This document shows positions 9,985-21,882 of a stretch of DNA of 64,000 nt, piece by piece. This stretch comes from Mycogone perniciosa (lineage: Eukaryota; Ascomycota; Sordariomycetes; Hypocreales; Hypocreaceae). The stretch is from positions 124,001-188,000 of the forward strand of contig JAOALB010000051.1 of assembly GCA_025331125.1 (NCBI GenBank). Reading direction: 5' to 3'. A program made the position numbers and the translations under genes. A model generated the notes under the pieces. The model did not search any database. It was not told the origin of the DNA and was given only the letters and a program-made list of their open reading frames with translations. The stretch's first letter is position 1. Each line of letters starts with the position of its first letter.

Positions 9985-12900
9985 CTATTCGGTGTCTTGG
10001 TTCACACGCCTCATCTTTTCCCTCAAGTCCCTGTTCTCGTTTTCAAGGCCGCCGAGTCGTTGCCTCGCAGCCTGTCTATCTTGGTTGCGTCCTTCTCGTT
10101 CCATCTTCAGCTTGTACTCCATGTCCCGGAGCCTCAGCAGCCAACGGTTGTCGTTGTTGCTGCTTGGGAGCGCCTCATCAGAATGAGTTGCCTCCAGCAT
10201 GCCCAGTCCAGCTCTCGAAGTGGATATTGGAATTCCTGAGGTCGAGGTTCCTCGCACCGCGCTAGATCGCTTGCCATGACTGGAGCGGGCGCGGTCTCCT
10301 GGACCGCGAGGAATCAGTGGTGATGGCGAGCCGGCGCTGCCGTCAGAGCCGCCAGGGGTATGATGGGCCGCTCGGGCGCGAACGTCGTTGGCAGTTCTCA
10401 ATGTCGCATTCTCCACCTTGAGCTGGCGGTATGCTTCTTCAAGTCGCACCATACGCTCTCGCAGTTCTTTTGAGTTAAAGGAGCTCGAGGCTACCGTGTT
10501 GCGCACCATAGTCTCAAGGCGGTCAAGTTTCTTGGTACGAACGTCCAGGTTATTCTCCAGAGCCTGGTACTCGCGGTACAGGTCCTTCTCCACGGACTTG
10601 ATCTTGGACTGAAGGGATTCGAACATGCCCTCAATCGTCTTGACAGCTGCGAGGAGGTTCTTTGAAAATCCAGGGAGGCGGCTGGCAATGACCTCAAGAG
10701 TCGGTACTACTTGCCGGTCGACAAGAGTATTGTTGTTAGCCCACTCTCTGCCACATAGGGCACTCAGTTTCTGCCATAGAAGGAGCAGCAACTCGTTTCT
10801 CTCCAACAGCTGCTCACGTGCCGTCTGCTCCAAGATAGCAATCTTCCGGCGATCCTGGCCTCTGGTAGCTTCCAGTTCGTTGATGCGGACATCTTGAGTG
10901 CTGGCAGTCCGGCTGAGATGCTGATGCGTCTTCTGGAACGATTCAAACTGAGACTTGGTATTGCGGTGGGCAACGCGCTCCTTTTCAAGCAGCTCGGTGA
11001 CTTTGCGAGTTTCGAGAGCGTGCGATTCCAGGAGTGAATCGCGCTGCTTAATAATGCGGTCCTTCTCGACCAAAGAGGCCTTGGAAGTATCGAGCTCGCG
11101 AATGGTGTTCTCGAGTTCTCGCTGCATCCTCGCTATGGACTGTGGCCAACTATGTTAGCATTTGGTCAACTCGGGGACAAACAGTGCAAAACGTACCTTA
11201 AGGAGCGAGGAACGGGTGCCATTCAAGTCACCCAGCGCCTCTCTCAAATTGTTTTCAAGCTCCAACAACCTTTCCTTCCACTCCGTTGCTTCGACTTCAC
11301 GAGACGACAAACTCTTACGCAACCGCCTAACTTCGTCCTTAGCACCAGCAGCATCTCGTTGGAGATTTGCAAATATCTGCTGAACATCCGCATCCTTCTT
11401 CGTGGTAATGTCTTCCCACTGTATACGATCTTCCTGCATCCGGGTCTCCAACTCCTTTACTCGTTCTTTCTCATCCTCAAGACAACGCTCAACGTTGGAA
11501 AGGGCCGCTTCCAGGTCCCCAATGCGAATTTTGTCAGCCTCCTGCTCTTCACGGAGAAAGGCAATTTCACCCTGTGACGACTCTTGCTGAACTGAGAGAC
11601 GTTGGTTCTTCTCATTGGCTTCCAGGAGCTTGTGTTCCAGTTCTTCAAGTTCCTTGTTAGAAGATTCCAACTCCTGCTCGAGGTGTTGAATACGGTGGGC
11701 TTGGCTGGCTTGATCTTCTTCCAGTTGCTGGATGTGGCGGAGCTTGTGCTCCTGTTCATCTTCCAGGCCGAGGAGAGCCTCGCTCATCTTTCGCATCTCT
11801 TTCTGCAGACTTTCGAAATTTTCGGAGCGATCGTTCAGGTCCTCTTGAAGTCGATTGACCTCAGCATCCAGTGTGTCGATTTCTTGCTGCGCCTCATTGC
11901 GAAGCTCCTCGAAGCTGTTCTCCAGGTCGTTTTGCTCTCGCAAGGCCTCATCTCGTTCTGATTGCAAAGCAATGAGATCGCTTGTCAAATTGTCCACATC
12001 TTCTTGCAACTTCGTAGCATGGTCCTCAACCTCGCGCTTAGTATTGGCAAGCTCTTCGAAATCCACCATGCACTTATCCAGCTCTCTCTGCAAGTCTTGG
12101 TTGGAGAGCTTGACCTCGCTGACTTTATCCCGTAGGTCTGCGAGCTTATTTTCCAGTTCTTCACGCTCAGCCTCCTCCTCCACTGATGTCTGTCTCGTCC
12201 TGAGACTTCCACGAGATTGTGATCGTTCATGCCCACCTGCACGAGAGGCGGATCGCTCGAGGAGACTGTCAATGGTGGAAGGCGCAGGGCCTCCACGTCG
12301 TTGGGCCATCTTAAGATCTTCTATCTCCTGATATAGACGCTCCTTTTCTCGGTTCCTAGAGGTGAGCATGGAGGTCTGGGCACCAACCTCCCGGCGGAGT
12401 TCAGCGTTCTCATGACGCAACTGCTCGCTCTCTCGGCGTAGCTCGTCAACAAGGGTGCTAGCAGCGCTGAAGTTGGCGTGGGAACCGTCTCCTTCTCCAG
12501 ATAAACCAGACACTGGACGACTGGGCGATCCATTCCGATCCCGGGGCTTCTTAGTGATGTTGTAAATGTTTGTTGTATGATGCATCATGCCTGCAGTTGC
12601 AGCAGCGGTCAACTCCTTCTTAAGTCGGAATACCTCATCTCGTAGCTTTCTGTTGTCTTCATCCGCTTGCTCTCTGCGAGCAGTCTCCTGTTCCAGCAGG
12701 TCTTTCCAAACATCGGCCTCCTCCTGACGACCAAGATTGTCGCCCGTCCTCTCACCGAATGCCTTGACAATGTCTGCCAACTTCCTCTTTTCCGACTCTC
12801 TGTTGGTGTGCTCGTCTCGTAGACGCTCAATCTCTTTGACGTATGCCTCCACGCGCTCGCGCAGGTAAACCAGCTCTGCCTCTCTCTCTTGAGCACCTTC

Positions 12901-14652
12901 ATCTCCCATTCGAGCAGTCTGGTCTGTTGAAGATGCAGCACTACGTGCTGTGCTGGGTCTTGCCTCCTCATCCCTCACTTGCTTTTCAAGATCCTTAACT
13001 CTTCGCCGTAGAAGCTTATTCTCACGCTGCTGAACGGCAAGACTCATCTTAAGTTCGACGTTCTCTTGAATCATCTCCTTGATGCCCTGCTCGGACAACC
13101 TATCCAATCGATCACTCAGGAACATAACCTTGAGCTTCAGATCAAAATTCTCTTTGGATAGCCTCTCAATTGTGCTGCTCTGCTCCTTCAACGTCAGATT
13201 CTTGCTATTCTTCTCCGTTTTTGTGCTGATAGCAACACTCGGCGGCCCACGTGGCGTTTCCAACCCGTTCCTGAACTTGAATTCCCTTTGCAGCGATTCG
13301 GGGACTTGCACATTTTTGACATGCTGGGCTATTACTGTGTCTGTTGGAGCGGTGCTGATGTTGTCCTTGGCCTTGGGGGTCCTCATCATATAACTTTCTC
13401 GGAATCGTTCGGGGGTGTCAACTTCGGCGAGCGTCTCGAGTTGCTGCGTTGTCATATCCCCGTACTCATCAGTGCCAAAGCCCGAGACCATACTTCCCAT
13501 GCTGATCGATCTCGGAAGGAGGTGAGTCGGAGCTCGGGGCATACCCAAAGCAGGTACGGCTCCTCCTGAGTGCAAGGCATAGTCCAAACCAAGGCCAACA
13601 GTGGCGTCGCTCCCGTCGTGAGATTCAGGGTTGGTGACGAACGATGAGGTCGAGGATCGCTGGCTGCCGTAGCGACTGCGGAGGAACTTGGGCCGCTTGC
13701 CGCGTAGGGCAAACCCAGGGGTGCCTCCCGCATCGAACCGATCAGAGAGCATCTGGGACTGTAATAGAGAATTGTCCTGGTCTGGGTCATCCGCGCTAGA
13801 AATAAAGGAGTCTTCCTGGATATCTCGGTCGTCTTCTTCATCCTCGGTCATGGGCTCCTTTGGGGGGTGGTACACCATACTTGCGGCGCGAGAGATGGAC
13901 CTGGCTGCTGCAGCTGTTGTGGGAGACGAGTCGAAGTTTTCCAAGTTCGAGGTCGTATTGCTGACACCAGTCAAATCCGCCTCCGGTTCTGGCTCGATCT
14001 CGTACTCTGGCTCGGGCTCATGTTGAGGCTCATGTTGAGGCTCATGTTGAGGCTCAGGTTCAGGCTCAGGTTCTGGTTCTGGTTCAGGCTCAGGTTCTGG
14101 TTCTGGCTCACGCGCGGGTTCTGGTTCAATATGGCGTCGAATGGGCTGCCTAGGCGCTTTTTTTGTCGGGGAATCAAACACGTAGGTATCGTCAATGCCA
14201 CCCTGGAAATTCGTAGTACCCGTGGGGACGGGCGACAAGGTGGGCAAGAAGCTAGACTCGATGTCCTGGAAGTGTTCCCGAACAGCCTCCTCTGATATCG
14301 TTTCATCAGGGGCCATGGTAGGCTCTATCGCTGTTGTCTCAATGTAGCTGGTCTCTGCCTCCAGCGGTCTTAACAGCCCCCCTCTAGTCACCGTTGGCAC
14401 TTCTAATGTCATCTGCGCCTGCGCTGGGGACCGTCTGGGAGGTGCGCTGTCGTCCTGCGATGCCGTCGACACATTCTCGTGCCTTTGTGCCTGCTGCCGA
14501 GGCGACGGCTCGCTCATCTTCGCGGCTTCAAATATGGATATCGTCTGCGTCCGCGTTCGAGCTGGAGTATCTGCGCCGTCAACCTCGAGACGCGCTGCCG
14601 GGGAGGGGAGCGATTCGGGATCGTGGGCGTTGGTCTCATCCGCGCCAGCCAT
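9985..14652 (-). CDS. apsB: ApsB/Mto1-type microtubule-organising coiled-coil protein
   Basis: Two exons on the minus strand: 14652-11197 and 11139-9985, giving about 1536 residues. The 57 nt intron has GTACGT/CAG borders and phase 0. The frame is open from 14760, but the ATG at 14652 has a strong context (ACCATGGCT) and is preferred. After a disordered N-terminal third comes a Cnn_1N-like gamma-tubulin-complex binding segment at about residues 480-560 (LKEQSSTIERLSKENFDLKL, then LKVMFLSDRLDRL). Roughly 900 residues of nearly continuous coiled coil follow. The C-terminus carries WLLRLRDMEYKLKMEREGR, matching the Mto2-binding/MTOC-targeting region. In Aspergillus and fission yeast such proteins recruit gamma-tubulin complexes to septal and spindle-pole MTOCs. 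The N-terminal region includes a Glu-Pro/Gln-His repeat (see the repeat entry). Confidence 0.9.
14011..14112 (-). repeat. Glu-Pro / Gln-His-Glu-Pro coding tandem repeat in apsB
   Basis: Imperfect 6-12 nt tandem units, including three copies of GGCTCATGTTGA on the plus strand, encode EPQH x3 followed by a run of EP dipeptides. The repeat lies in the disordered N-terminal region and stays in frame. Confidence 0.85.
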
Positions 14653-15415
14653 GGTGCATCTTGGGGATGTTTCTCTCTCGGTCTGGGCGAATGCTTTGGA
14701 CGAGCCGCAAGGAGGCGGGGGGGTGATGATACCAGCTGGGATACGATATAATATAGCCAAAGGAGTAAGACTAGAAATGTGGTGGATGGTGGTTTTGCTT
14801 CTGGCGGCGCGCTCAAGGCTTGAATCAGTCTTGGGCCCCAGTCAGGGAAAATGTGGATTGGGCGCCGTTGCCAGAGCCACCACCCGGGCGCCTGCAGCCC
14901 AGCCGAGCGACACGCTAACGGGGGCCGCAGGCTCTCGCCAGCGGCTGATAATAGCGGCTTGAGGCCCTGTACGAAGTGCAACAGCGCACTGCGAATTACC
15001 GCATCCCCTATTGAACGAAAGTTCCCAGTGGGCAGGCCAGTATTAGCCAAATTCGGGTGTGTGACCAGGACAAACCGTCATCAATTACTGGAATTGGATG
15101 TATGGCTATGATCTCGTACGTCACTCCAGACATGATGGAATTCAAGGAAAGGAACAATGCATTGATAGTACGGAGTAGTACCAGAGAAAAACCGGCCCGA
15201 TGCTGTATCTACTGCTGTCTCCCGTTCACCTATTTCTCGTTCGCTACTCGTACAAACAGCTCACAGCCCATCCCATGGGTATTTACTCACCAATACGACA
15301 GTGTACCTAATAAGAAGCCTGCACGCCAAACGCCGCCACCAGCCTATCCAAAGCGAATTGCCTGAAGTCCATAGATCATCATACCTGGTCATCCTGCATG
15401 CGGGATATGTCATCA
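14653..15415. other. upstream region of apsB
   Basis: No gene is seen. The antisense and sense ORFs here are shadows or leader. A TACGGAGTA element lies at about 15169-15177. Confidence 0.5.
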
Positions 15416-17430
15416 CTACCGCTTCCACGTCTTCTCCAACGAGGGATCCTTGAGGACATCGTCTACCCAGCCCAGGCTTTCCCTCTTGTCGTCTAGGAGA
15501 CGCGCGTACTCCAATAGCAGTCTCAAAACATAGATCGACATATCCTCCTTGCGCAGCACCTTCTCCGCCCACTCCTTGCCCTCAGTGGCTATCTTCTCGG
15601 CGGCTCGGTCGTGGTCATTGTGGCCCTTGTATCCGAGGAAGTACTCCATGATGCCATAATAGTCCACAAATCGGTTGTCCATGGGCACAAAGTGTTTCCA
15701 AGCTACGAGGCGACTATCATGCCACTCTCGAAAGATTGTTGACTTGATAGGAAGTGACGTTGACCGCAGGAAGCCAAGATAACGCCCGGAAAACGAGTTG
15801 CCGTCAATATCAGGGAGGAACTTGAAATCAAACTGCTGTGCCATCTTAAGGCCCTTAGCTGGCGTAAAGTAATGGTTGTTGTAGTGGCATTTGCCATCTT
15901 GTTGAGGCGAGCAGTTGAGGTCGGTGAAGCTGACATCTGTCCATTCGTCGATCCACTCGCCCAGCTTACCATCCTTTTGTGCCTGAAGCTTATACTCCTT
16001 TTCGGGGAGCGCAAAATTCTCCGGTTCCTCGCCTTTCTCGACCCGAGAGACTGTAGTGCCGTTACTCATTGCGACGATACGGTGTCGTTGAAATCCTCGC
16101 CAATTGTGCTCGTTGTTGTGGCCCCCCGTTGCGACACCGCGCCAGATAGCTTTGTTCTGCTTCTCAGCCCAGGAGATGCCATGATCACTACCGCCAGTGA
16201 ATCGTTCTTCTTCGTTCCAATACATAGGCGCAGGGAGCAAAATCTCGTTGTTTACAGCCAATTTGGAACCGCCAAACATGGGAAACAGGACCTTGCTGGC
16301 GGAGGTGGAGAGTGGTTGAATAAAGACACCCTCTAGAGTCTGCAAGTCTGGCTGGTGGCAGACTTCGGTTGAGAGCGTGTAGTTGGAGACGAAGCCCTTG
16401 TACATATGTGGCGTGGCGTACTTTGAATTGATGGTGGGAGACTTGTCGAGCCACTCCGCAAGGCCGACCTTCTGGGCTAAGCTGTCGGGGCCACAGCCAC
16501 GTCGAGCAATGGCCCAGTATGGCTCTATACAGAAACGTTAGTTTGAAACTGAAACCTGACAGACCATAATCAAGAGGGCCACCCACTTGTATCCTCAAAG
16601 TTCTTCGGGCGGGTCTTGACTTCCAAGTCACCTTTTCCGGGTGGAGGAAGCCTTTGAAACTCGCGAATAACAGATTTTGCCTTGGGCATTTTGAACGTCG
16701 TTGCCGCTTTCTCCATATATCCCTTCACATCTTCGAAGGGCACAACCATCCTTGGCTCATCCATCGCATTCAGTGCCAGATCCATGTCGGGTAATAGATG
16801 TTCGACTGATTTAACCATGTTAAGCCAGATCTTGGTCCAGAAAAAGTCGCTACCAGCAGTAGCAGTGCCGTTGCGAACATTGATTGTCATCTCGAAATCC
16901 CATGATTCCTTGCGAAGAACGGCTGCTTCAATACCCCAGAAAGGCTGAAGGTCGTGATAGATCTGGTCAAAGAAGTCCTCGACAATCAGTGCGTTGTGTG
17001 CGCGTGCAAACTCGAACCACTTCTCAAAGCCTGGCGGGGGATGACGGCCACGGCGCTTGCGATATGCCTTAGCAGCCTCTTGTATGGTCTTGGACTCCTT
17101 CGAAGTCAATTCGGCAAAGGTGAGCTGTGCGTCATATACAAGTTTATCGATCGGGTGACCATCTGTGGGTGACGAGGAGCCAGTGGGGGGTGTCTTCTGA
17201 GTTGGTTTCTTCTCCACGGACGGCGTATCTGCTCCGACTTTCTTCGAATCTGTAATCGGAACCTCGGGCTTCGACACTGGTCGATCGATTGGGTTTTTCG
17301 AGCGGGCGATATCGGGTGTGTTGTTGTGGAATGTATATAATGCTACCAACATGATGGCTGCTATGACGATGTACCGCAAAAGCCCGGAAGACCTCCGCAT
17401 GGAGAGCCCGGGCGGGAGTATTTTGAACAT
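15416..17430 (-). CDS. GT90 / CAP10-like glycosyltransferase, type II membrane protein
   Basis: Two exons on the minus strand: 17430-16587 and 16524-15416, giving 650 residues. The 62 nt intron (GTGGGT/TAG, phase 1) joins FEDT to KPYWAIARRGCG. There is a short basic N-terminus and one membrane anchor at about residues 17-36 (LLRYIVIAAIMLVALYTF), then a Pro/Ser/Thr/Lys-rich stem and a lumenal catalytic region. Family-like features are IWRGVATGGHNNEHNWRGFQRHR, in two blocks around the WRG motif, and the later DIDGNSFSGRYLGFLRSTSLPIKST region, where CAP10/POGLUT-type proteins bind the nucleotide sugar. Relatives include Cryptococcus Cap10 and animal O-glucosyltransferases. The acceptor is unknown; a Golgi role in glycan or wall synthesis is inference. 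Confidence 0.88.
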
Positions 17431-20070
17431 TTTTGCTGTGTCTCGAGCTCTCGCTCGACGGCTGTTAGGTCGTAATGCTGAGGTGTGCTATAGTCGTATG
17501 AATGTGTCGAAAATTAGCGATAGAGTGCCTCGGTATATTAGCAACGCGTGGAAATATTCGAGGGGCGTTATCCAAGAGAGGGAGCGGTCGCATGCGCCAA
17601 GAGTAGGAGGCTCTAGGAAGGGAGAAAAGACGAGAGGATCGATCGATGCAGGGCTTTGATGCGGCTACAGTCGTTGCCACATGGTCTTTGGGGTAGTATG
17701 CGCGAAGCAACGAGGCAGCTTGGCAGAAGGGGAGTTGATCAAGAAATAGGGCTGCGGGTTGGAGATTGGCGGCTCCGTCATCAAGAGGGTTGGCTTGGCT
17801 GATGCCACTTCGCTATCGCCATGGTTGCATGGATCATCAGCTCCAGAGCTTAAAAATGACTATGGGGCCCCCTGACATTATGCGCTAGTCTCGGACACTC
17901 TCTGGCACTGGCTTCTTCAGCATGCCCCTGTCGAATAGCTATAGCTACGTAGCCTCTTAACAAGATAACACCTTTTATTGTGTGATTAAATGCTAGGAGC
18001 ATACATGTCAACATAACTCTTCAGAGTCACTGACCCCTTGTACTCCACAACCCCTGGAACCGAGCCAAAAAATCCTTCCCCCAGACCCTCCCTCCCCACT
18101 GTGGGAGACGGCATGATCCGAAGACCACGCAGTATTCGCCATGGCATTCCACTCAGAATAGATATTGCCAGTACTCCGTACGTCTTACGGTATTAATTAG
18201 CAAGGAGTACATCGATGGCATGTTGATGTCGAATCCTCCGTATAACGACAAACGAGAAAACATGTGCCGAAGTGCAATATATTGTCTCAGACTGTGGGTG
18301 GAAATCACACTGGCTCGCATTCGGCAATACGAGTTCATTCATCCTACGGAGCACGGGTCATTCGTGGCGGCTCCAATATCAGCCGTAAATGATGATGATT
18401 CGTAACAGTGACGTGGCTGTAAGCTTTTTTTTCCTCTGCTCGTAATCTCCTCTAATATCTCCATGGAGGTTAGTATTTACGATTAGTAGTACCTTGCCAA
18501 TACCATTTGCTAGCCTTATCCACCAAACCACATCGCCATCGCCCCTTTGCAAGGGCAGAGAGTCTGACTTCAAAGACGAATTTAAATATTAGCTAGGTCA
18601 GGGTTATATGTTTCGATAACTCCGAAGGTTGCTCCTCTCCTTCACGCAACGGAGTACGAAGTACGGAGTACTACTTCGTTGTTCGTGCTGCTAACTAATA
18701 TCAGTCAGCCCTGTCCGCCACAATCTGTCATCCAATTCGTCTTAGATCCTCTTACATCTGTTATTTTGTATGTAAGCACGCTCGCCATTATTATACGACA
18801 CCACCAATTTGGTGGCTTCTTCGCCCTTTTTTTTAATGGCTAACCCTGGCCGGTTACGTTACGTGAGGGGGGCACAAAGTCGCGTCACCGTTGGAAAGAA
18901 GACGTCCAATCCTCTGCATGTGAAGGCGTTGAGATCTCTCTGGCTTTTGGTTGCATAGCGTTCCATCGTGCATGCATTCCCGAGAGTGGCACAGACGAAG
19001 ATCTGTCCGGCTACCTACTACTTCGTACGAGTACATCTACATAGAAGACCCAGTACAAATACCTTGTAGCTGTCTGCTTGCCCATATCACAAACACAGAG
19101 CGATCCCTCCAATCGCTGCTTGGATTGCGAAAATCCATTGTATCATCACTCCCATATGGATCACCTAGACCGTATGCCGCAAAGCCCAACGCCCAACACC
19201 CGTCAATGGAAAGGAAAGACTGAGTATTAGTAGTATACTCGTAAAGTCAGAATCAACGTTTTAAGAAACATTTAGAGTTAAAATTGGGGCGTTGTAGTAT
19301 TTTGTACCCTTGCGTCTGGAATAACTCCGTTGGGAATAGTTGCTGCTCTTATGGGATAGAATCATAAGATGCAGTAGATTAGCGTCCCTGATCATACGAC
19401 AGAGAATCTGGCCCATGTTGGTACGTACGAGCTTAACCCCAGGGCCCAGAAAAATATGCATTCAATATACTAATCGTGCGGTTGAATATGCTCTAGTACT
19501 ACTTGTAGGGTGAGTTCTTTGTGTAGTGGTGGTGGTGGGGAGGTTATGATAACAACATCGTATCTCCGACTGTGGCCATGGACTTGATGTTCTACTCCGT
19601 CGTATTCCTTATGATCGGTGTTAGTATTATTATTATTAAAATGATAAAAGAAATTAAATAAATAAAAAAACCCAAATGCTTGTCATTTTTGACATGTCTT
19701 GGCCCACCATCCCTACCATTACCTAACAATTATGTGTCAGTTTGGCTGATGGTGTGGGCATTGAAAACGAGGCGAGGGTAGCAGCGGCTTTTGGTGGGGC
19801 GTGTGGCATCGTCATAGTGGTGGCAGATGTAACAGAGCTGATAAGGAAATGAACTCCGAATACTTGGCGGGCTGACTGATATTACTACAGCCGTGATACT
19901 AATATTAGTTACGGTTTCATCTACAGAGGCAACTCATAGCCACGAAGGAAATACTACTCCGTACTACTAATACACACGGGCCGTCCAGATAACGAGTTCC
20001 TAAGGCAGTACGAAGTATCTAGTTACATATGAGGTGGGAACTCGGCGCATCCGGTCTCGGGATAAGATAA

Positions 20071-20110
20071 GACAGACAGACAGACAGACAGACGGACGGA
20101 CAGACAAACA
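20071..20110. repeat. GACA/GACG tetranucleotide microsatellite
   Basis: About ten imperfect copies of GACA, two of them GACG, upstream of arginase. Confidence 0.9.
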
Positions 20111-20369
20111 ACCAATTAAGGTCATACACGGGCTTTCCCCCTTAGTCCCCAAATTGTCCATCTTACGTACAAATCATAACGCCCCCAGATACACGAGGCG
20201 CTTTCTCGCGCATATCCCTGACTTCGGTCTGCTCCTCTGGAACACAAGCGCCGGACTCTCCCCTCCAAATGCCCCGCGGTGGGGTCCCGGGAACGGCGGC
20301 AGAACCGATTGAAGCCATTATTTCGCTGCCCTTCTCGTGACGGCGTACATATATATGTAGGGGCCTGTG

Positions 20370-20436
20370 GCTTCTTTACCTCTAAGTTACTAGTTCACAA
20401 TTCTGCTCTGTTGCTTCTTTACCTCTAAGTTACTAG
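20370..20436. repeat. 24 bp direct repeat upstream of arginase
   Basis: A 24 nt segment starting GCTTCTTTACCTCTAAG occurs identically at 20370-20393 and 20413-20436, a period of 43 nt. It lies about 330-390 nt before the arginase ATG. Confidence 0.9.
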
Positions 20437-20761
20437 CCCGATCCACCGCGACAACACATGGAAATTCTTTTTGCTTGCTTTTGACCTCCTAACTTTAGGG
20501 GCCTAGCCTATGGGTGTTCTGTTGCTCCGGGGCCTTCCAGGCCTCTCGGCGCGGCATGCAGGCTGGGTCGTAGGATGAGATGGCACTGGGGAGGCGCGGC
20601 CTATATCTATCGCCTCTCCCTCCGAGACTTCATGAGACATTCTCTCTCCCTTTCCAACCTCGCTCCGCAACTCTCGCTCGACCTTCCAATAGCCAATAAT
20701 TTGCGCTTTGATTGTTCAAGAACTTCTCCCTCGTATCAGCTGCAGCTCCAACCGTCACGCA

Positions 20762-21882
20762 ATGAATACCAGCACCATCAAGAGTCGCTTCCTCACGCAC
20801 CCGGAGGACCTCGGCGTCGTCGCTGTCGGCTTCTCCGGTGGCCAGGTCAGTGCAATGCGGGTTTCCCACCTATTACTCTCGCAATTTATCTTCCGTGCCT
20901 AGAAACGAACGTGACTGACATGAATAATACGACAGCCCAAAGCCGGTGTCGATGCTGGTCCTACGGCCCTCATTGAGTCGGGACTTCTCACTCAGATCCG
21001 AGACGAGCTCGGCTACAAACTTCATGGCGACGATCAGGTCCAATTTTACAAGGAGGTCACGCCCGCTTCCGACCCCGACTACCGCGGCATGAAGAATCCC
21101 CTTCTCGTCTCAGCCGTCAACCGAAAGATCGCCGAGGCGACCTATGAGCACTCATCCAAGGGTCGTCTGACCCTCACACTGGGTGGTGACCACAGCGTTG
21201 CCATTGGAACCATTGCCGGAACCGCCAAGGCTACGCGCGAACGCCTGAACCGCGAGATTGCGGTCATCTGGGTGGATGCGCATGCCGATATCAACACCCC
21301 CGAGAGCAGCGACAGCGGGAACATCCACGGCATGCCCGTTGCATTCCTCACAGGCATTGCCAAGGAGGAGAAGGAAGAGTACTTTGGGTGGATGAAGGAC
21401 GATATGCGCCTCAGCGTCAAGAAGCTGGTGTATATTGGCCTGCGAGACGTTGATGCTGCTGAGAAGCGTATCCTGAGGGAGCACGGCATTAAGGCCTTTA
21501 GCATGTTCGACATTGACAGGTAAGTTGCCGCGGAGAATTACCCCGATCGGAACTGACTCGCGATGTATTTAGGCACGGAATTGGCCGTGTCATGGAGATG
21601 GCTCTCGCCCACATCGGCAACGACACCCCCATCCACCTGTCCTTCGACGTCGACGCCCTCGACCCTATGTGGGCTCCCAGCACCGGCACCCCCGTCCGAG
21701 GCGGCCTTACTCTACGTGAGGGCGACTACATCTGCGAAGTTGTCCACCAAACAGGCAATCTCATTGCTATCGACTTGGTGGAAGTGAACCCTAGTCTTGC
21801 CACTACCGAGGCTGGCGCGCTGGAGACGGTCAGGGCCGGTTCGTCACTCGTGCGCTGTGCGCTTGGTGAGACGCTGCTGTAA
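20762..21882 (+). CDS. agaA: arginase
   Basis: Three exons: 20762-20845, 20936-21519 and 21573-21882, giving 325 residues. The introns are 90 and 53 nt with GTCAGT/CAG and GTAAGT/TAG borders. The enzyme hydrolyses arginine to ornithine and urea in nitrogen catabolism. The binuclear Mn site motifs are all present: GGDHS, DAHADIN, and SFDVDALDP with the following STGTPVRGG segment, ending with IDLVEVNPSL near the C-terminus. The length is typical for fungal arginase. The in-frame ORF extends upstream to 20708, but the ATG at 20762 matches family N-termini. The upstream DNA holds a 24 bp direct repeat that could be regulatory. No other arginine genes are adjacent. Confidence 0.95.

Larger units (their letters stand above)
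17431..20761. other. long intergenic region, 3.3 kb
   Basis: No credible gene on either strand. It contains several TACTCCGTA/TACGGAGTA and TACGAAGTA elements (for example 18171-18180, 18650-18682 and 19955-19964), a GACA microsatellite at 20071-20110, and a 24 bp direct repeat at 20370-20436. An A/T-rich patch lies at about 19620-19670. The right end is the arginase promoter. Confidence 0.5.

Noticed and set aside
13688..14295. Plus-strand ORFs opposite apsB rich in Leu/Arg/Phe/Gly/Ser
   Set aside because: They are antisense shadows of the Glu-Pro repeat and neighbouring disordered region.
14653..14760. Upstream extension of apsB to the ATG at 14760
   Set aside because: The extra 36 residues look like translated leader, and the ATG at 14652 has a strong Kozak-type context.
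20034..20312. 92-codon ORF with TDRQTDGRTD repeats
   Set aside because: It is simply the translated GACA microsatellite in non-coding DNA.
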